Below, one piece after another: positions 18,180 to 31,760 of a stretch of DNA of 64,000 nt. Source of the DNA: Adiantum capillus-veneris. Taxonomy: Eukaryota > Streptophyta > Polypodiopsida > Polypodiales > Pteridaceae. The first letter of the stretch is position 1, and every line of letters starts with the position of its first letter. The notes under the pieces are model-generated. The model ran no database searches, was not told the DNA's origin, and worked only from the letters and a program-made list of their open reading frames with translations. Made by a program: the position numbers and the translations under genes. Where the stretch lies: contig CM043971.1 in assembly GCA_014529385.2 (NCBI GenBank), positions 29,531,709-29,595,708 on the forward strand, given 5' to 3'.

Positions 18180-19740
18180 AGGGTAAGTAGAATCGAAGGT
18201 GGGATCTTAGAACATTGATCACTCCAAAAGAATCAATTGTGAGTTGTTTATGTGAAGTTGAAAAATTTCAGGTCTACGGCTTAAAACAGCACGAAAAGAC
18301 TGTCAACCACTGAATCCGGCTGAAGATTATGCTCTAAAAGTTGTATGAACCAGTGGGTAAGCCTAAGGATGCAATCGAGGTAAATTTTCAAGAGTTTGCA
18401 AAAACTCAGATTATTTATTTTTTCTTGAAATTTTAGACCAAATTAAGTTTTGACTTGACTCAGAGGCTTAAAACATGTCATAAAAAGACTGTCTAGTGAA
18501 AAATTTGTAAAAAGTGTTCATTTTAGGCCAAAAGTAAATAATCACGATTATTTTCTTTCAGCTCAAAATTGACCAATGTTGATACTAGAGACTCTATACA
18601 TGATTACCAATATCTTTTGTGAAGGCTCATAGAATTTGGATCACAAAACAGACCAAAATCTTGAGAAAACTGAAATATGTACTGATTGTTAAGAACTTGA
18701 CTGTGACTTGGTAAATCTTGCTCAAATTTAGTGAAACTTGACTCACAGGCTTAGATTGAAGTGTTAAACATGTGTATATGCTCAGATGACCAAAAAGATG
18801 CAAAATTTTACGAGAAGTAAATAATCGTGATTATTTACTTTTGTCCTATTTTTCAACTTTTTTTTATCAACTAAGCATACCACAAGTTTCATCATGTTAC
18901 ATTGAGCAAACATGTCAAATTTGGTAAGATTTGGATCATTGAAGTGAAATTGTGGCCAGATTTATAAAGTCGGTCTGCAGACACAAAATTGTTGACAAAT
19001 TAAGCAAAATTTAGTCAAACTTGGTGAAACTTGGCTAGGGAGCTTAAGTTTAGTTGCTTAACCAGTTTGTATCAACATTTTGGCAAAAAGTTACAAAAAA
19101 TTCTCAGCTGTAAATAATCGCGATTAATTTACTTTTGCTCTGGAATTGAACAATTTTGCATATTTGAAGGTCAAGCATATCAAGTAGACTCCACAAATCA
19201 AATTTGGATCACAAAAGTGAGACTTAAGCCATATTTTTGAAAATTGAGTCTGCGAACACTAAACAGTTGATAACTTGGACAAATCTTGTTCAAATTCAGT
19301 GAAACTTTCCCAAAGACAACAACAAGGTGATCACTTGGCAAAACAAGCCTAAAAAGTGTAAAATTTGAGAAAAGTAAATAATCACGTTTATTTACTGCTG
19401 AGACCTAGATACAAGATTTTGGACTTTTGAGCTTGTACAATGTTAGAATAACATAATACAAGGCCACTGGTCAAGTTTGGGTTTCATCGGGTCCAAATTG
19501 GTACACATTAACTCAATTTTCAGGTTGCAGATTAGTCCTTTAGCTCTTTGCAGGGGTAGAATCTAAAAGTCTCATTAGGTGACTCATTTAGCTCAAATTG
19601 AAGTGATATACACAGACCAATCACGATAGTGAGCAAAAATTGTATAGTCTTTGAGAGAAAACAACTAACTTGGTTAAAACTGACACATGAATCAAGTTGC
19701 AGGCAAAGAATTGAGAGCTTGACAGGAGTTGCATTCAAGT
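18180..19740 (+). repeat. Gypsy-2 leader: ~280-bp tandem repeats with palindromes
   Basis: Non-coding leader of four to five imperfect units. Each unit contains 'GTGAAACTTG...GCTTA', then a palindrome with arms GTAAATAATC and GATTATTTAC, then 'AGCATA...TTTGGATCA...GTCTGC'. Palindromes begin near 18535, 18817, 19108 and 19375, a spacing of about 265-290 bp. The copy near 18815 is a nearly perfect 26-bp inverted repeat. No ORF of note is present. Confidence 0.75.
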
Positions 19741-19821
19741 CAAGTGGAAAAGGGGATAACAATTCAATCTGATGGTAAGTACTCTATCCAGGGCTTACTA
19801 TCCAGGGCTTAACAAGTCTAT

Positions 19822-20665
19822 ATGAACCTTAGATCTGGTCGTATACTAGCAAATCCAGGCATATTTGGAGAGACTGTTAGTAGGGTATCCATAGAAGAGA
19901 GTGTGAATCAAGGCGATCGATTGGGCACTATCTTTGAAGTAGTCTCAAACACCTATTCCGACTCATTATCTGGAATGTCTTCCTATTCGACTCATTCAAG
20001 AACCGGAACAACAGTGTGATATAAGCACATACTCACCTTTTATAAGACTAATGTCCATGGAGCTCAGGTTTACCTGGATCCTAATGAGGAGTATGCCATT
20101 CGCATTGATGACCATGAAATAGAGTTTGAGGAGGAAATAAGGGCAAACAAATAAGGAAAAATGTATATGCGTAAAAACAAGACTCGGTATTTAAAAGTTG
20201 AAAATCCTGATGTGATAGACAAATGGGGGTTAGAAGTGAAAACCATAATTCCAGATACGGCAACAAAAGAAGGTCCACCGACTTTAGAATTTGAGGGATA
20301 TGATTAAGTTGATTTGAAACCTTTGAAACGACCTAGCACGGATAATCCTAGGATCGGAGTCTATTGTTGGCACGATAGGAACGTTGGTGTAGCCAAAGTT
20401 GGTCAACCATATAAGATGGCATGGGCAGGTATGTGCAGGCTAGCAGATGCATGTCAAAGGGCTAGAGCAACTATAAAGATCATGGGTAGGTAGGTAGCAC
20501 CGGCGATGTATGGATGATGCAGTTTATAGGCCAAGAAAGGCTCCAAAAGGGCTAATTTAGGTAGCAAATGAAGGAGGTTCAAGGTGCAATCTTTGGGCCT
20601 AGAAATGTAGAGCTTGAACTGTTGAAGGAGCAGGTCCAAATGGCTCATCAAGCAGAGCTATGGAG
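19822..20665 (+). pseudogene. Gypsy-2 gag, N-terminal part
   Basis: ATG 19822 begins MNLRSGRILANPG, followed by an acidic stretch. Through frame changes the sequence continues with VYLDPNEEYAIRIDDHEIEF, VENPDVIDKWGLE and IGVYCWHDRN. Near 20560-20660 a helix-prone segment (NVELELLKEQVQMAHQAELW) ends at the insert. Stops at 20017, 20151 and 20305 disable it. The continuation of gag is at 22146. Confidence 0.6.
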
Positions 20666-22145
<1,480 letters not shown>

Positions 22146-23220
22146 GAAATGTATAGCAAGAATCATATGACCCTAGAAGAGTGTGTATCAAATGCTATTG
22201 ACTTGGAAGGCAATTGTGATATTTTCAATGAAAAAGACGTCTCTAAGGATACTCTAAGAATACAGCATCCTCAAAACCAACACAAGTGGGAATAGCTACT
22301 GCAGCACCACTTACAGCCATAGAAGATATTCTCAAAAGGATGAACAAAATTATGAATAACATGCAAAAAGCACCTATGAGAGGACCAGGGCAAGGGATAC
22401 CTCAACAGGGACAACCGATTAGGCCACAAAAATGGTGTGCTATCGAGGGTAAATGGACCAACCATGAGACCAATGAGTGCTATTACCGACCAAAGTACGA
22501 TGGAAATGTTCAATATGTGCCTATGAGGCCACAAGAACAACCCATGTACAGATATCAGCTTAATATGGCCATAGCACAAAGACCATCAATGGGTTTGTAA
22601 AGACCACAACCAGTGTTGGTTCAACAACCTCATATCCTAGACATAATGCAGTATGTGTAAAGTACATGCATTCAAAAGGAGTCATAGATAAACAAGCGCT
22701 AGTTCTTGGTACACCTTATGTTGAGCCTAGTCCATCTACAATAAGGGTACAAGGAGAGTGGTATTATTCACATCCACCTTCAACGGAAGAACCTATGACT
22801 GATGCTACACCAAAGCTTACATCGATGTATGATGTGGCTAATCAAGGTGTTAGACCTCCTATGGTAAGACCCATGATTAAGCTAAGGACTAGAAACTACC
22901 ATAATTGTGGTGCAGATGATCATTGGAAAAATGAATGCTTAGAACCTGACAACAAAATTAAGCCAGCTGAAGCCTTTTGTATACAGTGATGCAAAAAGGG
23001 TGGACACTTCCCTGAAGACTGTCCAAAAAATCATGTAAACAAAGGAAAAGAAGTGGTGAATGTAGTCCAAGTGATGCCTAGTAGCTCTTCAAAGAGTGAA
23101 CCTACTATAGTTCCAATCAAGGTGATCACTAGAGCCCAAGCTAAGAAAAAGAAACATAATTCCTCTGATGAATCAAAGAATACTAAAATTTCCTCTCAAG
23201 AGACCAAGAAAAGAATATGA
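22146..23220 (+). pseudogene. Gypsy-2 gag, C-terminal part with two zinc knuckles
   Basis: gag resumes with MTLEECVSNAIDLEGNCDIF, then a Pro/Gln-rich linker (GPGQGIPQQGQPIRPQKW). The first knuckle is damaged at its first Cys (YHNCGADDHWKNEC, 22900-22945). The second, near 22979-23025, has a TGA between its first two Cys (CIQ, stop, CKKGGHFPEDC). A basic Lys-rich tail follows. The spacing CX2CX4HX4C is otherwise kept. Confidence 0.7.
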
Positions 23221-23447
23221 GAAAACAGAAACAAAAGGATGAAATTAAAGAAAAACCCAAGAAACTATTCCAAGAAAGAGTGAAAGACACTGGGAATGAA
23301 ATCAAAGAAACCACAATGAAATCTGGAGGATCAATTTTGGTAGACAAAATTTTTTAGCCAATCAATGCAGCCTTGGAAGCTTTCCGAGCGGGACTTAAAG
23401 CAGGCCAAAACATGGAAAACAAATGAAAAAACTTTCCTTCTCCAGAT

Positions 23448-24480
23448 ATGGAAGCAGCTAAGCTTGAAGCTTATCAAAATTTGGTAAGAATTACTCAAGA
23501 AATGTTGGAAAAACAAAAACCCAAGCTTAGGAGTATAGCAAAACCCGAGGAGCTTGTGGTAGAAACCAGTAAAGAGAAATTCAAAGTGGTGGTAGAACCC
23601 CACCTTGAAACTAAAGAGTCAAAACTCATAGTGCTTGACAGTGAAGATGCTTTGGAAGGAATCCCATTCGTAGAGGAAGACTGGCCAAGACATTTATGGA
23701 AAAAAATAAGAGAGATTAATGACGGGAGCATAACGTTGAAGTCAGCTCCTATAGAAGAATTTTGGTTAAACAATCTACCTCCTGATATGGACAATGATGT
23801 ACAATCCTTGTATGGGGATTACAGATCTGAAGCATCAGGAATGTCTAAACCATTGACTCTAAAAACAATACCCTCTTACTTAGGAGACAACGAAGACAAG
23901 TCCATAGTGTGTAAAACCACTCAGGTAAAAAGAGCAGAACAGACCCTAGAGGTAGACAACCTCCATTCAATCATGTCTACATCCATTCAATGCACTCTTA
24001 CTTTGGGAGAACTGTTAAAAGTCAACCATATTATTGGAATGATTTATAGAAAACTCTAGAGAAGGTGGGTATAACAGGGCTGATCGCAAAAAAATTGGGT
24101 AAATTGAAACATGACAAGGAGATTAGATCCGTCCCAATGAGCAAATTTGGAGAATACTACGAAGGGGAAGAAGGAAACACAACCCTTCCAGTGAGATATA
24201 ATGATGTAGAAACCATGGCAACACTGGACAATGGGGCCGGCATAGCCATAGATACAAAAGCAGTATGGGAATCATGGGAAAAACCATTCATTAGACAAAC
24301 TCGAATGAAATTGCAATTGGCGGATGGACACATAGAAAAAACCCCTAGGATTAGTTAGCTCCTGTGGAATTGATTATCAACATAATTTTGCGATAGTGGA
24401 CTTTGGGAAGAAATTTATCTATGAAATCATCTTGGGAAGACCATTCATGCGACAAGTACAGCTCATTCAAGATTGGGAAA
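23448..24480 (+). pseudogene. Gypsy-2 gag-protease linker and protease
   Basis: The frame 23448-24059 is a linker rich in Glu and Lys, followed by a WLNNLPPDMDND segment. The protease spans 24065-24480. It has TLDNGAGIAIDTKAVWESW, where the expected D-S/T/G-G active site reads LDNGAG, then RMKLQLADGHIE and, after a stop near 24358, IILGRPFMRQVQLIQDW. Catalysis is doubtful given the active-site context and stops. Confidence 0.7.
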
Positions 24481-25560
24481 ACAATTATCTTTACTTTTAG
24501 CAAGTGGGGTCAATCACAAGGGTCAATTTGAAAGATCACACTTATAAAGATGTCATGAAAACACCCATTCAAGAATTTGACTCAGTCTCTTTGGCAGAAT
24601 CAAAGCTTCCATCTTGGTTAAACAAAGATACACCTATTTGGATGTGTGGAGCCTCAGAAAAGAGAGTTTAAAACGAGAAGAATGTATCTTAGAAAGGGAT
24701 TGCACAGATGAAGCATATATACCTAAACCCTTTCCGGAGTATTTGTTTGAGCCATTTGAATAGACTCAAATTTTGAGAACAATGGATGTGTATGTGAATA
24801 TGTCTATGCCTACTCAATTTTGCAATGAGGATGGATATGGCATATTTTCCATACAAATGATCTCAACCCTTCACATTGAAGATGAAGTTCAGGAACCCAA
24901 GGACTTACTAAAAGCTCAACAAGTCTTTTCAAACCTCTATTATAATGCTACTGACGAGTTTGAAGGACATTCAACTATATCTAGTGATTCTAGGTCAGAA
25001 AAAGAATATGTGAGAGCCAAACCACTCATAAAAGGAGGAGATGAATGTTTTTTGACTTTTCAAACTAGAGAACAAGAAGGCAGAAATGGTATAGAAGAAA
25101 AAGAGACACAAAAAACTTGAAATCTAGACCTGTGTCATCAGTTTCTAGCAGAACACAGTTTTTGATACAGATAGATGCACAGATTGTGTCAAAAGACAAA
25201 GTCACGGGTAGATATCCTTCAAACAACAAAGAAAGGACATAAAAAACATCAAGGAAAACGAGAAAGAAAACTCAACCGAAACCTAAACGCTAGGATGTTG
25301 AAACATCCATGACACGGTTTGAATGAAAGAAAAAATATCAAGAGTTAAAGAAAACTCTAAAGGAGTTGTATACGACTAAAATGGAAACAACTGAGGAAGA
25401 GAGTAAAGATGTAATGAGTGTTCCATCCCATTACAAGAAATATAATCTCAAGACTGAAAGATCATAGTAGAACAACCTGTAAGGGAACTAAGAAAACAGG
25501 GTGATTCCTGTGAAGGACCTGAAAATGCAAAGAAGATAGATCTAGCCAAACCAGGAGAAG
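24481..25560 (+). other. Gypsy-2 protease-RT linker, degenerate
   Basis: An acidic open stretch at 24773-25120 (for example NATDEFEGHSTISSDS) has no recognised domain. The rest is broken Lys/Glu-rich reading. In this lineage a poorly conserved spacer between protease and RT is usual. Confidence 0.5.
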
Positions 25561-26480
25561 AGCCTAGACCTGCCTACATTGTGAATGACTTGACTGAAGA
25601 AGAAGAAGAGCTTTTGCTAAGCTTACTGAAAGAAAACCGAGATCTCTTTGCTTGGTCTTATAAAGATCTCAAGGGTGTTGATTCAAAAATCTGTCAACAT
25701 ACCATACCTATGAGAGATGATGCAAAACCAATTAGACAACGCCCATATACTTATAACGAAACATTTGCCAAAAAGATTAAAGAAAAGATAGAGAAGCTCC
25801 AGGAAGTTGAATTCATTTATAAAATTGAACACACAGATTGGGTGTCTCCGATTGTGGTGGTACCCAAGAAAAATGGAAAATTAAGAGTGTGTGTCAATCT
25901 TAAAAAGTTGAATGCAACCACCATTAGAGATAACTACCCTCATCCAATCACAGAGCATGTTTTAGAACGAGTTGCAGGAAAAGAAGCTTACATCTTCTTA
26001 GATGGATTTTCAAGGTACAATCAACTTTTGGTTGATCCCAAAGATCAGCATAAAACAACCTTTGCAACTGAATGGGGTATTTTTGCCTATAGGGTTATGC
26101 CTTTTGGGTTAACTAATGCTCCTGCCACCTTCCAAAGATTGATGAACCATGCTTTCAAACAGCATCTTTTGAATTTCTTGGAAGTATATATGGATGATTA
26201 ATGTGTACATTCATCAATCAAAGCTGATCATTTTGAACACCTCAAAAAGGTATTCAAAAAATGTAAACTTTATAGGATTTTCTTAAATCTTGAAAAGTGC
26301 ACATTTATGGGCAGACAAGGAAAAATTCTTGGACATATAGTGTTTAAAAATGGCATAGCAACCGATATGGATAAAATTCATGTTATTGTTGAATTGCCTA
26401 TATAAAAAACAATCAAAGTGGTTCAAGCTTTCATTGGACATTATGGATATTATAGACGATTTATTTACACGTATGCTATA
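25561..26480 (+). pseudogene. Gypsy-2 reverse transcriptase
   Basis: A strong Gypsy RT: ENRDLFAWSYKDLKGV, WVSPIVVVPKKNGKLRVCV, FLDGFSRYNQ, TTFATEWGIFAYRVMPFGL, NAPATFQRLM and VYMDD at 26184-26198. A TAA follows the second catalytic Asp directly (26199). The thumb continues in frame (LNLEKCTFMGRQGKILGHIV), with another TAA near 26402. No full-length RT can be made. Confidence 0.88.
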
Positions 26481-27003
26481 ATCGCAAAACCCATGTATGG
26501 TGCCTGATTACACTCTTTGTATGGACTGATGAGTGTGAAGAATCCTTCATTAAACTTAAGCAAGCTCTCACTTCAGCCCCAATATTGAAAGCACCAAGAT
26601 TGGAATAAGATATTCCATATACATGTTGATGCTTCCAATTTTCCCATTGGATGTATATTAGCTCAACCAGGAGACATAAAAATTGATTTTCCTATTTCTT
26701 ATGCTAGTAGACAGTTGAATGTGGCAGAGACAAACTATACAACCACCAAAAGAGAAGGATTAGGGATAATCTATGCCGTAAAAAAGTATAGACATTACCT
26801 ATTAGCCAACAAATTTGTATTCTTTGTGGACCACCAAGCTTTATTGTACTTGGTCAATAAGCCATGTAACACAGGAAGAATAGTGAGATGGTTCATCATT
26901 CTTTTGGAATTTGATCTCACTGTAGTTGTAAAAAAGGGCACCACACACCAAAGAGCAGATCATTTATCAAGGATTATTTCAAGAGAACCACCAAAGGGGT
27001 AGA
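26481..27003 (+). pseudogene. Gypsy-2 RNase H
   Basis: Pieces near 26610-26700 give HVDASNFPIG, the first RNase H Asp motif, after a frameshift. The frame 26715-27002 holds TNYTTTKREGLGIIYAVKKYRHYLL, FFVDHQALLYL and the closing ADHLSRI. It is thus the ordinary Gypsy RNase H with its catalytic Asp motifs still visible, unlike Gypsy-1 and Gypsy-4. Confidence 0.8.
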
Positions 27004-27645
27004 CAATGATATACCAGATGCATATCCATTCTCCGTAGAGATGATACCCCGTTGGTCAGAAGATATGGTTTCATTGAAGACCATAGCTCAAGTGAATTCT
27101 CAAATACCACTTCCTATTACATCCGGATTAAATGGTATCAATTACTAGTTGGAAGGTTATACAAAAGAAATCAAGATAGAATATTGCTTTTGTGTAGTAT
27201 TAATCTTGAGGACAAAACCCAATACCTAAGTCAAGCACACATTACCATAGTAGGACTTCACTTTGCAAAAGACCAAACTATGCAACGGATCTTGAGACTT
27301 GGAGTATTTTGGCCAACCATGAGAAGTGATGTTCACTCATTTGTGAAAAACTATCTTCAATGCCAGAAACAAGCACCCATACCTCACGTGACATTATTTC
27401 AAGTTTCACTTGTTTCTAAGTGGAGTAACTATCTAGTTACTTACTTATCAAGCGGAACATTTTCAGAGGATATGAGTAAAGTCCTCCAAAGAGCTATTGA
27501 AAGAGAAGCAAGAGACTATGCTCTTATTGGAAACCAATTGTATCGGAGAGGAAATGATGAAAATTTGTGTCTTTATGCAAATGAAGATGAATATGTCCCC
27601 ACTCTAGAACAAGCACATGTTGGATTAGCTGGAGGTCACTTTTCG
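27004..27645 (+). pseudogene. Gypsy-2 integrase N-terminus with two zinc modules, truncated
   Basis: The open frame from 27052 shows two successive modules of the integrase zinc type. The first is LYKRNQDRI..., AHITIVGLHFAKDQTMQRILR, FWPTM, NYLQCQKQ, with its first Cys replaced by Tyr. After a ~60-residue linker the second begins LYRRGNDEN..., AHVGLAGGHFS and ends abruptly at 27645, where Gypsy-3a begins. The catalytic core is absent. Confidence 0.7.
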
Positions 27646-27880
27646 TGAAACCCCCTTCCTTGGGTAGATCATACCTTTTAGAACAATGTCGTCACCTTTT
27701 GAAACCAATTGTTCCAGGTTGTAATGGGTAAAGACTTTGACCAATAGTTTTTCACCACCCTAGGCATTCCATCTAGTTGCAAGGGTGGTAAGGTACTCTC
27801 CCATGATTTTACTTGAAACGTTGTTCTAGGTGATGAATTCACAATGGGAGGTGCTATTGTTCCTTGTTTTTTTGTACATT

Positions 27881-28420
27881 TTATGTGGTAGGTAGAAGTT
27901 GTGAAGAAGTTTGTGTTTTCGTAGAAGAACTACATGAAGAGCAAGAAGCTTCATTTGTTTTTTCTATGTTTGAGCCGAGTGATACAAGTCGTTCTCGCTT
28001 AGGTACCCAAACTACAGGTGTAAAGTTCTCTATGATCTTTCCCTTCCCACGGTCTTCAATTGAATTTATTGTTACAAGATTTGACTCACATGGGTCTATA
28101 GGTGACAGGTAAGAAGACAATTTACATTTAGGCACCCAGATTTGATCATTCCATTCATAGTAGCCTTGGGCTTTCAATAGTTGTTTAGGAATCCAACACA
28201 ACGTTTTCTTACATTTCTTGGAGTGAGTGGGGCATCTTTTACAAGGCTTTTGTTTTTTAGCATAAAAAATGGTCGCTAAAGAAGCTTTAGGGATGCATTT
28301 GTATGTTTTCTTTGTTATATTACAATGAGTCTTGTGTGTCTCATGCTTTGTTTCAGCTACAGAAGTTGAAGCTCTAGAGGGTTCCGGCTACAGGTACACA
28401 TGGTTCAACCTCTTGGACAT
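27881..28420 (-). pseudogene. Gypsy-3a post-integrase region, Cys/Lys-rich 'IPK' repeats
   Basis: On the minus strand one frame runs from about 28420 to 27881. It contains KCIPKASLA, then CKRCPTHSKKCKKTLCWIPK, QLLKAQGYYEWNDQIWVPK and VVWVPKRERL. The motif (C/W)-(I/V)-P-K thus recurs four times beside a Cys/Lys cluster. The end is Ser/Cys/Thr-rich. I do not recognise a family. It lies downstream of integrase and before the presumed polypurine tract, so it is part of the element's 3' accessory region. Confidence 0.5.
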
Positions 28421-28523
28421 GTAATGTTTTGGGTTATATTTCCTCAGGAGGTGATATCTGAGGGACTATCGCTTGAGTGGCAGGGCTAAGAGTTGGTTCT
28501 TGTGTTGTGACACTCCCAGTCCC

Positions 28524-29010
28524 CTAATCAATAGTGCATTTGGTTGCTAACATCCACTTGCATCCTAGGTTTATATTCCTTTCCATTGTTTCAGGAGGCA
28601 TGACCAAAAAGTCTTGAGCTACGACCTCGTTGTCATAACTGACAGAAGTGTGCCAGGTTCCAAAAATAGTAGTTTTTTTCTTGTTGATACCCTTGACTTG
28701 GATGGTACTCTCACATTGAGATGGCTTTCCTAACTGACACCACACTCCATATGATAGCAAATTATATTTAGCACATGCGTCCAATAAGGCATTATATAGC
28801 ACTTTCCCATAGGCGCTCCTTAACTCAATAGGGTATCATAGAGGTGTGTCAAAGTCCAACCAATCATCCTCTCTTTCAACTTGAAATGCATGTATAACTC
28901 CAAGGTTGGCCTCGCGTTGGCATCTAATACGTTGTTGTCGCTCCTTAGCCTCAGCTTGAGCTTGTATCTTTTTTTATTCTTCTTGTGCCTTGGCTACCTT
29001 TTTTTTATGG
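28524..29010 (-). pseudogene. Gypsy-3a post-integrase region, coiled coil plus unknown domain
   Basis: After the integrase end (NGSKFKRYYDPSS) the minus strand encodes a helix-rich stretch, HKKKVAKAQEE, then AQAEAKERQQRIRCQREA, with coiled-coil character. Next comes DDWLDFDTPL and an open 92-residue frame (28802-28524) with YNALLDACAKYNLLSYGVWCQ, IQVKGINKKKTTIFGTWHT, AQDFLVMPP and LGCKWMLATK. Its alternating hydrophobic pattern suggests a folded domain. No known family is recognised. Two stops separate the parts. Confidence 0.5.
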
Positions 29011-30147
29011 ATGGCACTTAGATCCTCATGGCTTGAAGGATCATAGTATCTTTTAAATTTACTCCCATTGAGGAATCCAATGGACTCCATCAAGATTTTC
29101 CACATGAATGGTACCTTGTGGGGTGATTTCGCATACTCTATATGGTCCTTTTCCCGCATATTTCAACTTTTTCTTCTCGTTATGCACTCCATACACATAA
29201 AGACTTTATCCCCAACCTTGATATCCTTGTTCTTTGACGATCAAACCATTTCTTTTTCCTATCTTTCTTCACAAGTGCATTTTGCACATCCAATTGTCTT
29301 TCTTAATCTAACCTCTCAAGGATATATAAACGCTCAACTAAAGGGTTACCATCCCAACCTTCTTGTGAAGCTACTCGTAAACTAGGAATTACAAACTCCC
29401 ATGGCATAACTACATCTTGGCCATGTACCATCTTGAATGGTGTACAATTAATAGCCACTTTATAAGCAGTACGATAAGCCCATAGAGTTGATGTCAGCTT
29501 TAAATCCCAATCCATGCAATGAGCTTCCACTATTTTGGTCAAGATAGAAATTTAATTCTTGTTAGTGCTCTTAGCTTGGCCATTTTCTTGTAGAATTATA
29601 AAATGAGTACCATTGTCACTCACAATTTCAAAGGGACAACCAAATCGTGTAATAATGTTCTCAAAGAGAAACTTAGCAATTGACCTTGCATTAGCCTTGC
29701 ATGTCGCCTTGGCTTCCGTCCACTTTGTTACATAGTCAGTGGCAACAATAATATATCGTGATTGAGTGTTACAAGCTACCGGACTAATTGGGCATACAAA
29801 GTATAAACCCCATTTTTCAAATGGTAGAGTCACTTTAATAGGATGTAAGGGTATCTTATCATTTTGTTGTGTGATCTTGAAACGTTGGCATTCATCACAC
29901 TCTTTTGCAAAAAGTGATGATCCTTGAATAAGGTAGGCCACCAATAGCCTGATTGCAACACCTTTCTCGCAATTATTTCTCGTGAAAATGTCCTCCGGCT
30001 ATACCCATGTGGACTTCTTGCAGTATGTATAAATACTCATCCTTACGAGCACAACGTCTAAGAATATCATCCTTCCCTATCTATTAGAGAATAAGTTTCA
30101 CATTCCTTTAATAGTTTTTGAGGTATATCCTTACGAAGCTCTTTGGA
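29011..30147 (-). pseudogene. Gypsy-3a integrase
   Basis: From right to left on the minus strand: zinc module VHMGIAGGHFSREIIARKVLQSGYWW and CDECQRFK, then FEKWGLYFV (the first catalytic Asp position reads Leu), a TDYVTKWTEA segment, EIVSDNGTHF (second Asp), and LTSTLWAYRTAYKVAINCTPF of the distal core. The C-terminal domain shows GPYRVCEITPQGTIHVENLDG and FLNGSKFKRYY in adjacent frames. The catalytic Glu region around 29560 is scrambled. Inactive. Confidence 0.8.
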
Positions 30148-31760
30148 TCAAAAACCATTAACTAAAAAGTTCACAATATTCTCACTCCATTTAGGCATGG
30201 TCTCGGCTAGTAATAGGGAAGTATCGGGCAATTCATCACCGGTTCTACTAGGGGCTTCACCATTGGGTATGCAAGACAAATGATCTTCCATGAAATGTAT
30301 TTTATTGGGTCTCACTACAATGGTAAAATCAAACTCAAGAAGAATGAATAACCATTGTGTAATTCCTCCCGTGGAACAAGGTTTATTTACTAATACAACA
30401 ATGCTTGATGATCCACATAGAAAACAAACTTGTTGGCAAGAAGGTAGTAGCAAAATTTCTTTACTGCGTAAATCATAGCTAAACTCTCCAATCTCTATAG
30501 TGGTGTAGTTCCTCTCAAAATCATTTAATTGATGACTTGCAAAGCTAACGGAGTAGTCCAATTTCTTCTGGTTGAGATAGAACACATCCAACAGCAAAGT
30601 TTGATGCATCAATATGCACATGGAAAATTACATTCCAATTGGGCACTTGTAGGATGGGAGCACTTGTCAAGGAAATTTTTAATAACTCATAAGCATGGTC
30701 ACACTCCACGGTCTAGTGGAACTCAATAAGAAGCTTGTACAATGGGCGAGCTATCTTGGCAAAGTTTAAAATAAACTGCCGGTAATAACCAACATGGACC
30801 ATGAACCTTTAAACTCCTATATAGTTTGTAGGTGGTGGCAAATTAAAAATGGCTTTAATTTTTCTCTCATCTGTGGAAATCCCATTTTTGGACACTATAT
30901 GCCCTAAAATGACTCCATGTTTAACCTAAAATTGGCATTTGAAAGGGTTTAATGAGATGCGATACAATTTGCACATTTCAAACACTTTTTGTAAACATGA
31001 TAGATGTTCTTTCCAAGAAGAATAAACACAAAGGTTATCTAAGAAATCTTTGCAAAACTCCCTCAAATTTTCCTAAAAGCAGTGTTTATTAATCTTTGAA
31101 ATGTAGCAAGGACACTGGTTAAGGCAAAAGCCATAACACAAAATGCAAACACTCCAAGTTTGGTTATAAAAGCAGTTTTATCTTGGTCCTCTAGTGCAAT
31201 TGTGATTTGATTGTAAGCAGAGAATTCATCCAAAAAGCTATAAGATTCCTTCCCTGCAACTTTTTCAAGCACATGTTTCGAATATGGCAAGGGTAATGGT
31301 CTCTCCTAGTGGCGGCATTGACCTTCTTGAGATCCACACACACTTAGAGTTTCCCATTCTTTTTTGGCACAATAACTATTACTGAACCCATTCTAAGTGC
31401 TCAATAAGGTATATGAATTCGCATTTGACAATCTTTTCAATCTCTTCTTGCACAATCTTTGCATACTTAGGATTCATTGGGTAGGGTCGTTGCTGGACTG
31501 GTTTAGCCATGCTATTCACGAAAGGTGAAACACCTTTCATATCATGATATATCCAAGTAAATATATCCTTAAATTCCTTGAGAAGCTCCTTAAGTACATA
31601 TTCCTCACTCTCTGTCAGATCTTGGGCAATGAAAACAAGTTTGGACTCCTCACCTGGGTCTACTAACTCTATTTCCTTAACTATTGTTGGACCATCATAG
31701 ACTCCATTACTTCCATCAGTAGGTGTTCTCTAAGCCTTTATATAACAACCTTATGCTCCT
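30148..31760 (-). pseudogene. Gypsy-3a reverse transcriptase and RNase H
   Basis: On the minus strand the RT N-terminus (ELLKEFKDIFTWIYHDMKG) lies near 31580. Then come broken pieces of the fingers and palm, FLDEFSAYNQITI and ITKLGVFAFCVMAFALTSVLATFQRL (31290-31063), and the thumb with GVILGHIVSKNGI near 30900. RNase H has HIDASNFAVGCVLSQ near 30600, then LNDFERNYTTIEIGEF, a damaged 'DH' motif (CGSSSIVVLVNK) and EDHLSCIPNG. Stops and frameshifts occur throughout. Confidence 0.82.

Noticed and set aside
27646-28520. Possible 3' LTR of Gypsy-2 or Gypsy-3a starting TGAAACCCCC
   Set aside because: It does not match the Gypsy-2 LTR or the Gypsy-3b LTR end, and it encodes the (C/W)IPK region on the minus strand.
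28524-28802. Envelope-like protein in Gypsy-3a
   Set aside because: There is no signal peptide, transmembrane segment or cleavage site; it is listed as unknown instead.
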